Shown: piece after piece, positions 58,372 through 64,000 of the stretch
Numbering within the stretch: the first letter of the stretch is position 1
Layout of the letters: every line of letters begins with the position of its first letter
DNA from: Candidatus Schmidhempelia bombi str. Bimp
GTDB taxonomy: Bacteria; Pseudomonadota; Gammaproteobacteria; Enterobacterales; Orbaceae
Length of the DNA stretch: 64,000 bases
Reading direction: 5' to 3'
Assembly: GCF_000471645.3 (NCBI RefSeq)
Contig: NZ_AWGA01000011.1
Span: forward strand, 46,985 to 110,984
The notes under the pieces: generated by a model
Told to the model about the DNA's origin: nothing
The model's database searches: none
Seen by the model: only the letters and a program-made list of their open reading frames with translations
Program-made: the position numbers and the translations under genes

Positions 58372-60054
58372 ATGACTGAATCTTTTGCTCAACTCTTTGA
58401 AGAGTCTTTAAACCAACTTGAAACTCGCTCAGGCGGTATGATCCGTGGTACTGTTGTTGCCATCGACAAAGATGTAGTTTTAGTTGACGCTGGTCTAAAA
58501 TCAGAATCAGCAATTCCTGTAGAACAATTTAAAAATCCGCAAGGCGAGTTAGAAGTTAAAGTTGGCGATGAAGTTGACGTCGTTCTTGACTCTATCGAAG
58601 ATGGTTTCGGTGAAACAATTCTTTCTCGCGAAAAAGCAAAACGCCATGAAGCATGGATCGTATTAGAAAAAGCTGCTGAAGAGTCAGCCACCGTAATGGG
58701 TGTTATCAATGGTAAAGTTAAAGGTGGCTTTACAGTTGAGCTTAACGGTGTTCGTGCCTTCTTACCAGGTTCATTAGTTGATGTTCGTCCATTACGTGAT
58801 ACATCACATATCGAAGGTAAAGAAATCGAATTAAAAGTAATTAAATTAGATCAAAAACGCAACAACGTTGTGGTTTCTCGTCGTGCAGTTATTGAGTCAG
58901 AAAACAGTGCGGAAAGAGAACAACTTCTTGAAACATTACAAGAAGGCGCTGAAGTTAAAGGTGTTATTAAAAATCTTACAGATTATGGTGCATTTGTTGA
59001 TCTTGGCGGTGTTGATGGTCTTCTTCACATTACCGATATGGCTTGGAAACGTGTTAAACATCCAAGTGAAGTGGTTGAAGTTGGTCAAGAAATTCTGGTT
59101 AAAGTACTTAAATTTGACCGTGATCGTTCACGCGTATCATTAGGTTTAAAACAATTAGGCGAAGATCCATGGATTTCAATCGCTAAACGTTACCCAGAAG
59201 GGACTAAAGCTAGCGGTAAAGTCACTAACTTAACTGATTACGGTTGTTTCGTTGAAATTGAGACAGGCGTTGAAGGTTTAGTTCACGTATCTGAAATGGA
59301 TTGGACTAACAAAAACATTCATCCATCTAAAGTCGTTAGCTTAGGTGAAGAAGTGGATGTTGTTGTTCTTGAAATTGATGAAGAACGTCGCCGTATCTCT
59401 TTAGGTTTAAAACAATGTAAACCAAATCCATGGTTACAATTTGCTGAAACTCATAACAAAGGTGACCGTGTTGAAGGTAAGATCAAATCAATTACTGATT
59501 TTGGTATCTTCATTGGTCTTGAAGGCGGTATTGACGGTTTAGTTCACTTATCGGATATTTCTTGGAATCAACCAGGTGAAGAAACGGTTAAACAGTATAA
59601 AAAAGGTGATGATATTGCCGCTGTCGTTTTACAAGTTGATGCAGAACGTGAACGTATTTCTTTAGGAATTAAACAATTAGAAGAAGATCCATTTAATTCG
59701 TTTTCTTCTGTAAATAAAAAAGGTGCGATTGTTAAAGCAACCGTTACCGCCGTTGATGCAAAAGGTGCAACTGTTGAATTAGCTGATGGTATTGAAGGTT
59801 ACATCAAAGCACAAGATATTTCACGTGATCGTGTTGAAGATGCAACACAAGCAGTGAAAGTAGGTGATGAAGTTGAAGCGAAAATTACCAATATTGATCG
59901 TAAAACACGCGCAGTGACTTTATCTATCCGTGCTAAAGATGAAGCTGATGAGAAAGAAGCATTGGCAGCAGTAAATAGCTCGCCAAAACAAGAAGAAGCC
60001 TCGTTTACTAATGCAATGGCTGAAGCTTTCAAAGCAGCATCTAAAACTGAGTAG
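58372..60054 (+). CDS. rpsA: 30S ribosomal protein S1
   Basis: S1 brings mRNA to the 30S subunit. The 560-aa protein (E. coli 557) starts [19 protein letters not shown] and contains six S1 OB repeats; repeats 3-6 are marked by [57 protein letters not shown] and [22 protein letters not shown] 58372 lacks a Shine-Dalgarno sequence, as in E. coli, where S1 autoregulates from a structured leader. The upstream in-frame extension to 58336 is not family-like. Codon use shows the bias of a highly expressed gene. Confidence 0.96.
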   Translation: MTESFAQLFEESLNQLETRSGGMIRGTVVAIDKDVVLVDAGLKSESAIPVEQFKNPQGELEVKVGDEVDVVLDSIEDGFGETILSREKAKRHEAWIVLEKAAEESATVMGVINGKVKGGFTVELNGVRAFLPGSLVDVRPLRDTSHIEGKEIELKVIKLDQKRNNVVVSRRAVIESENSAEREQLLETLQEGAEVKGVIKNLTDYGAFVDLGGVDGLLHITDMAWKRVKHPSEVVEVGQEILVKVLKFDRDRSRVSLGLKQLGEDPWISIAKRYPEGTKASGKVTNLTDYGCFVEIETGVEGLVHVSEMDWTNKNIHPSKVVSLGEEVDVVVLEIDEERRRISLGLKQCKPNPWLQFAETHNKGDRVEGKIKSITDFGIFIGLEGGIDGLVHLSDISWNQPGEETVKQYKKGDDIAAVVLQVDAERERISLGIKQLEEDPFNSFSSVNKKGAIVKATVTAVDAKGATVELADGIEGYIKAQDISRDRVEDATQAVKVGDEVEAKITNIDRKTRAVTLSIRAKDEADEKEALAAVNSSPKQEEASFTNAMAEAFKAASKTE

Positions 60055-60064
60055 TATCTATGAC

Positions 60065-60085
60065 GCGGGTTAGTCATTAGCCCGC
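60065..60085 (+). terminator. Hairpin between rpsA and ihfB
   Basis: An 8-bp stem GCGGGTTA/TAGCCCGC (one G-T pair) with a 5-base loop, 10 bases after rpsA. It is followed by only a partial T run, so it may be a partial terminator. Confidence 0.6.
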
Positions 60086-60146
60086 TTATTTCATCGTCTC
60101 GTATAATAATAAGGGCTTTTACGGCTTAGTAACGAAGGGGGATATT

Positions 60147-60431
60147 ATGAATAAGTCTGATTTAACTGAAAAACTTGCTAATTGTCGTACTCATCTACCT
60201 GTACAGGTGGTTGATGAGGCTGTTCGTAATATTATTGAACAGATGACAATCGCAATGGAAAAAAATGATCGTGTTGAAATTCGTGGTTTTGGCAGTTTTG
60301 CATTAAATTATCGTGCTCCACGCAAAGCACGTAATCCTAGAACTGGCGGTCAAGTGTCGGTAAAACAGAAGTATATACCTCATTTTAAGCCCGGAAAGGA
60401 GTTGCGTGAACGAGTAGCTAGTGCAAATTAA
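60147..60431 (+). CDS. ihfB: Integration host factor subunit beta
   Basis: IHF bends DNA at specific sites. The 94-aa protein equals E. coli IhfB in length and has the DNA-binding arm with [20 protein letters not shown] and the C-terminal VPH-like [23 protein letters not shown] precedes the ATG. It follows rpsA as in E. coli. Confidence 0.95.
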   Translation: MNKSDLTEKLANCRTHLPVQVVDEAVRNIIEQMTIAMEKNDRVEIRGFGSFALNYRAPRKARNPRTGGQVSVKQKYIPHFKPGKELRERVASAN

Positions 60432-60446
60432 TAGACTACTATTTCG

Positions 60447-60476
60447 AACCCGCTATTAAATAGTGGGTTTTTTTAT
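60447..60476 (+). terminator. Terminator after ihfB
   Basis: Stem AACCCGCTA/TAGTGGGTT (one G-T pair) with a 5-base loop, followed by a T run, 16 bases after the stop. Confidence 0.9.
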
Positions 60477-60685
60477 ATCTTAGCTTTTATAACTGAGTTT
60501 TTCCTGATTTTTCTATATTAAAACAATATTCATATTGTCGACTGATTTATTTAACCAATATCTTAAGCACCAGATCGGTTTATCAATTCTATCTTGCCAT
60601 TTTCGAGTTATATCGCATTTTTATTTACTGCTGATTGAGCGATGAAATCAAACAGTAACAATAGTCATTTTTAGGATCGCAGCGC

Positions 60686-63010
60686 GTGAAGTTAAAACAA
60701 ACTATTGCTTTACTCTCTTTTATTAGCGGTAATCTATCATTACTTTACTTACCAAAATTAATTACTAGTTCTCTCTTACATTGGTTAATGTTATTGCAAC
60801 TGATTGTATTGATATTGGTTTTTATTAAGCCTCATACATTATTGATAAGCCTTGGTTTTCTATTATTTGGCATACTATGGTCTTCATTAAGTGCCTCACA
60901 ATTAGTGACACAGGCGGTTTATAGTGATCAGCTGTTCGCTGTTGAAGGCTATGTAGAAAGTGCAAATATTGATCCGATATTATCCGATCAAGCCACAGCC
61001 CACTTACCCGCTAGCGATACTTTAATACGGTTTAAAATTTTAAAAATTGCGCAACAAACTCTGAGAAAGCCAATTAAGATTCAATTAACTTGGAATCATG
61101 CAAATGGAATCCCTTATGCGGGTCAATTGTGGTTATTAAAACTTAATATTAAAGCTATTCATGGGCGACTTAATCAAGGCAGCTTTGATTTACAACGTTG
61201 GGCTGTGAGTCAACATATGTTATTGCATGCAACTGTTAAAGAAGCCCAACTAATCTATGATAGTAGGAGTCTGCGCCAGCGCATTATTTCTAGTGTCATA
61301 AATAAACTTAGCGTTTATTCTCAATCGCCTATAATGATAGCATTACTTTTTGGAGAACGTGGTAAGCTTGAAAAAGCACTGCAACAACAACTGCTCTATT
61401 CTGGTATTGGACATTTAATGGCGATTTCAGGTATGCATATTATGCTTATTGCTGCCATCAGCTTATCACTGTCTAAATTAATTCAATTACTCGTTCCTAC
61501 CTATTGTATCACCTTGAAATTACCGTGGATTATGAGTTTTACTACTGCCTTAAGCTATGCTTGGTTATCTGGCATGAATCCCCCTGCTTTACGCGCAATA
61601 CTTATTTTTGGATTATACCTGACTGCTAGATTAAAAGGTTACACTATAGGTCGTTGGCAATCTTGGTTATATGTGGTATCACTACTGATTTTTATTGATC
61701 CTCTCATTATCCTTTCTAATAGTTTTTGGCTTTCTTGCTTTGCTGTTGCTAGTTTAATTTTTCTTTATCAATGGGCACCGTTACCGAAAATTATCGTTCG
61801 GCGGAAACGATGGTATTTCATTCATTTGTGTCACTTACAAATCGGTTTATCAATACTACTATTACCACTGCAACTGACCATTTTTAATGGCTTTAGCTTA
61901 GGCGGTTTAGTCGCTAATTTAATCGCTATTCCCACAATAAGCTTCATTGTTCTACCTCTTTTATTTATGGGATTGCTATTATTTTTATTAAAAATTGAAC
62001 TATTTGGTGATCCATTATGGTATTTAGCCAACAAAGCGATAGGATTATTATTATCATTGAATAACTACTTTACTTCCTATTGGGTAAATAGTGATGAGCG
62101 GTTTACTTATATAGTATTTATTGGTTGGATCACGATTATTATTTGGCGTCTACGAAGTTGGCGACATTATGGATTAACGTGTTTCTTATTACTATTATTA
62201 ATGGTATGTCCTTTTTTTCATAAACCAGCATATCGCTGGCGAGTTGATATGTTAGATATTGGGCATGGATTATCTATCGTTATACAACAAGATCATCAAG
62301 CAATTATTTACGATACAGGTCAACGTTATGAAAACTCATCGGCTGCTGAAAAACAGATTATCCCTTTTTTACACTTTCATCATTTAACCCCCGAATTAAT
62401 GATAATTAGTCATCAGCATAATGATCACAGCGGTGGTATGGCTGAAATCAAAAAACACTATCCTGCTATAAAATTAATAAGTTCAAACAAAAATTGGCCT
62501 AACCAAGAAGTGTGTATACAAGGTAATAAATGGCAGTGGTTAGGATTAACCTTAGAGATATTATGGCCATTAGAATTGGCTGATTATGCAGGGAATAGCC
62601 ATTCATGTGTGGTTCGTATTTCTGATGGTAAATTTAGTTTACTATTAACGGGAGATTTAGAAAAAGAACAAGAGTTACAATTAACAAAAAATGTGGCCTC
62701 ATCTTTACATAGCACAATTTTACAAATACCACATCATGCTAGCAATACGTCATCAAGCTATGCTTTTTTAGCCAACGTGCAACCAGAATTAGCCATTAAT
62801 TCTGTAGCTCGCTATAATCCGTGGGGTTTACCATCAAAAAAAACTTTAGTACGATATCAACAGCTACAAATACCTTTATCTTCAACCGATCACGTAGGAC
62901 AAATCACAATTTACTTTTATGATGATGATTGGCAAATGACAAGCTATAGACAGCAAATGAAACCACGTTGGTATCATGATTGGTTTGGTAGTTTGCCTAA
63001 ACAAAGGTAA
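60686..63010 (+). CDS. comEC: DNA uptake channel protein ComEC/Rec2
   Basis: ComEC forms the inner-membrane channel for single-stranded DNA in transformation. The 774-aa protein has an N-terminal DUF4131 domain with membrane segments, the competence domain with many helices (LLFGERGKLEKALQQQLLYS, GIGHLMAISGMHIMLIAAIS), and a C-terminal metallo-beta-lactamase domain (LDIGHGLSIVIQ, SHQHNDHSGGMAEI, LLTGDLEKEQEL, IPHHASNTSSS). GTG 60686 follows AGGAT. E. coli YcaI is the positional homologue. It is full length, so transformation capacity is possible if the pilus genes exist. Confidence 0.93.
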   Translation: MKLKQTIALLSFISGNLSLLYLPKLITSSLLHWLMLLQLIVLILVFIKPHTLLISLGFLLFGILWSSLSASQLVTQAVYSDQLFAVEGYVESANIDPILSDQATAHLPASDTLIRFKILKIAQQTLRKPIKIQLTWNHANGIPYAGQLWLLKLNIKAIHGRLNQGSFDLQRWAVSQHMLLHATVKEAQLIYDSRSLRQRIISSVINKLSVYSQSPIMIALLFGERGKLEKALQQQLLYSGIGHLMAISGMHIMLIAAISLSLSKLIQLLVPTYCITLKLPWIMSFTTALSYAWLSGMNPPALRAILIFGLYLTARLKGYTIGRWQSWLYVVSLLIFIDPLIILSNSFWLSCFAVASLIFLYQWAPLPKIIVRRKRWYFIHLCHLQIGLSILLLPLQLTIFNGFSLGGLVANLIAIPTISFIVLPLLFMGLLLFLLKIELFGDPLWYLANKAIGLLLSLNNYFTSYWVNSDERFTYIVFIGWITIIIWRLRSWRHYGLTCFLLLLLMVCPFFHKPAYRWRVDMLDIGHGLSIVIQQDHQAIIYDTGQRYENSSAAEKQIIPFLHFHHLTPELMIISHQHNDHSGGMAEIKKHYPAIKLISSNKNWPNQEVCIQGNKWQWLGLTLEILWPLELADYAGNSHSCVVRISDGKFSLLLTGDLEKEQELQLTKNVASSLHSTILQIPHHASNTSSSYAFLANVQPELAINSVARYNPWGLPSKKTLVRYQQLQIPLSSTDHVGQITIYFYDDDWQMTSYRQQMKPRWYHDWFGSLPKQR

Positions 63011-63031
63011 AATAGTTAAGTCTAATTTCAA

Positions 63032-64000
63032 ATGGAAAAAAATGTGAATAATAGTATCGACAAAGATTTTTCAACTTGGCAAACCTTTAAACGACTTTGG
63101 CCAATGATTACTCCTTTTAAACTTGGGCTATTTGTTGCCGCAATTTGTTTAGTTATCAATGCAGCAGCAGATACGACGCTAATTTCATTACTTAAACCAT
63201 TACTTGACGAAGGATTTGGTAAAAGTGATCAAAGTGTCCTTTTAATGATGCCGTTTGTGGTCATTGGTTTAATTTTTATGCGGGGTATTGCTAATTATAC
63301 GTCTTCCTATAGCCTATCTTGGGTCTCTGGTAAAATCGTGATGAATATGCGACAAAAATTATTTTCGCATTTAATTAATTCGCCTGTTCCCTTTTATGAT
63401 CAAAACTCAACAGGTCGACTACTATCGCGTATTACTTATGATTCAGAGCAAGTTGCCGAATCGTCTTCTGGTGCTTTAATTGTTGTGGTACGTGAATCGG
63501 CCTATCTAATAGGGCTATTTGCGATTATGTTTTATAATAGCTGGCAGTTATCGCTGGTTTTACTGATTATTGCTCCTATCGTGGGTATCATTATTCGTAT
63601 GGTATCAAAACATTTTAGGCAACTAAGTAAAAAAATTCAAAATAGTATGGGGAATGTCACTTCGGCTGCGGAGCAAATGCTAAAAGGGCATAAAGAAGTA
63701 TTAATTTTTGGCGCACAAGAGGTTGAAAAAGCACATTTCCAAAAAGTAAGTAATCATATTCGCCGACAAGGGATGAAAATGGTTTCTGTTTCTGCGCTTA
63801 TCACCCCATCGATTCAGATTATTGCCTCCTTTGCGCTAGCTGGTATCCTTTTTATGGCAGGGCGTTCAGAGTTTTCTGATATTTCAGCCGGTGCGTTTAC
63901 TGTCGTCTTCTCATCTATGGTTGCTTTAATGAAACCATTAAAAGAGTTAACCAATGTCAATGCACAATTTCAACGCGGTATGGCGGCGTGTCAAACTCTA
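63032..64000 (+). CDS. msbA: Lipid A export ATP-binding/permease MsbA (3' end outside window)
   Basis: MsbA flips lipid A-core across the inner membrane. The first 323 codons are present, with the frame open to the window edge. The transmembrane domain matches Msb[73 protein letters not shown] and [18 protein letters not shown]. The ATP-binding domain lies beyond the window. ATG 63032 or GTG 63044 could start. It follows comEC, as msbA follows ycaI in E. coli. Confidence 0.95.
   Translation, partial: MEKNVNNSIDKDFSTWQTFKRLWPMITPFKLGLFVAAICLVINAAADTTLISLLKPLLDEGFGKSDQSVLLMMPFVVIGLIFMRGIANYTSSYSLSWVSGKIVMNMRQKLFSHLINSPVPFYDQNSTGRLLSRITYDSEQVAESSSGALIVVVRESAYLIGLFAIMFYNSWQLSLVLLIIAPIVGIIIRMVSKHFRQLSKKIQNSMGNVTSAAEQMLKGHKEVLIFGAQEVEKAHFQKVSNHIRRQGMKMVSVSALITPSIQIIASFALAGILFMAGRSEFSDISAGAFTVVFSSMVALMKPLKELTNVNAQFQRGMAACQTL

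Overview
The window is a stretch of chromosome from an AT-rich gammaproteobacterium. Many gene blocks keep the Escherichia coli order: tolC/nudF; yciB-yciA-clsA-yciU; sucCD; cydABX-ybgC-tolQRAB-pal-cpoB-tRNA-Lys; rpoE-rseAB-lepAB-rnc-era-recO; yafD/mltD/gloB/rnhA/dnaQ/tRNA-Asp; aroA-cmk-rpsA-ihfB-comEC-msbA. The blocks are joined differently and several members are missing (sdh/sucAB before sucC, ybgE, rseC, pdxJ-acpS). Low GC, a reduced enterobacteria-like gene set and MukB fit a host-associated member of the Orbales (Gilliamella/Orbus/Frischella type). That placement is inference; Pasteurellales is the main alternative.

Layout. 1-3319 is the 3' three quarters of mukB. 3.3-7.2 kb holds an unrecognised secreted protein, pssA and a GNAT acetyltransferase. 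About 7.2-11.9 kb is an accessory island: a decayed P2-like prophage end made of a 5'-truncated CI-type repressor, cargo genes and a tyrosine integrase. 12.1-20.5 kb carries ydiK, eco, tolC, nudF, the yciB-yciA-clsA-yciU operon, fur and fldA. 20.7-31.7 kb carries succinyl-CoA synthetase, cytochrome bd and the complete Tol-Pal envelope system, ending at tRNA-Lys. 32-43 kb carries cyaA, the sigma-E operon with a consensus-like autoregulatory promoter, the lepA-to-recO translation and repair cluster, and mlaA. 43-53.9 kb is tRNA-Arg(CCT), small genes (DUF3597, yoaH, cspE), an EamA transporter, rlmC, gshA, and the yafD-to-dnaQ cluster ending at tRNA-Asp. 54-64 kb is a long intergenic region, a XRE regulator, then aroA through msbA, which is cut by the window end.

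The part most likely to hold something undescribed is the island. Between the repressor remnant and the integrase lie a small secreted protein with a decayed paralogue, a WYL-like/BRCT protein, and a tightly coupled pair of a small Pol-beta-type nucleotidyltransferase and a DUF262 protein without a recognisable nuclease domain. This is the position where P2-like prophages usually carry anti-phage cargo. Three copies of the repressor's 3' SHOCT-coding tail are scattered through the island, each just ahead of a cargo gene, which suggests duplication-driven assembly.

The rest is core housekeeping: envelope integrity (Tol-Pal, MlaA, MsbA, sigma-E, TolC), phospholipid synthesis (PssA, ClsA), microaerobic respiration (CydABX), translation (LepA, S1, Cmk, RNase III) and DNA replication/repair (DnaQ, RNase HI, RecO, MukB).
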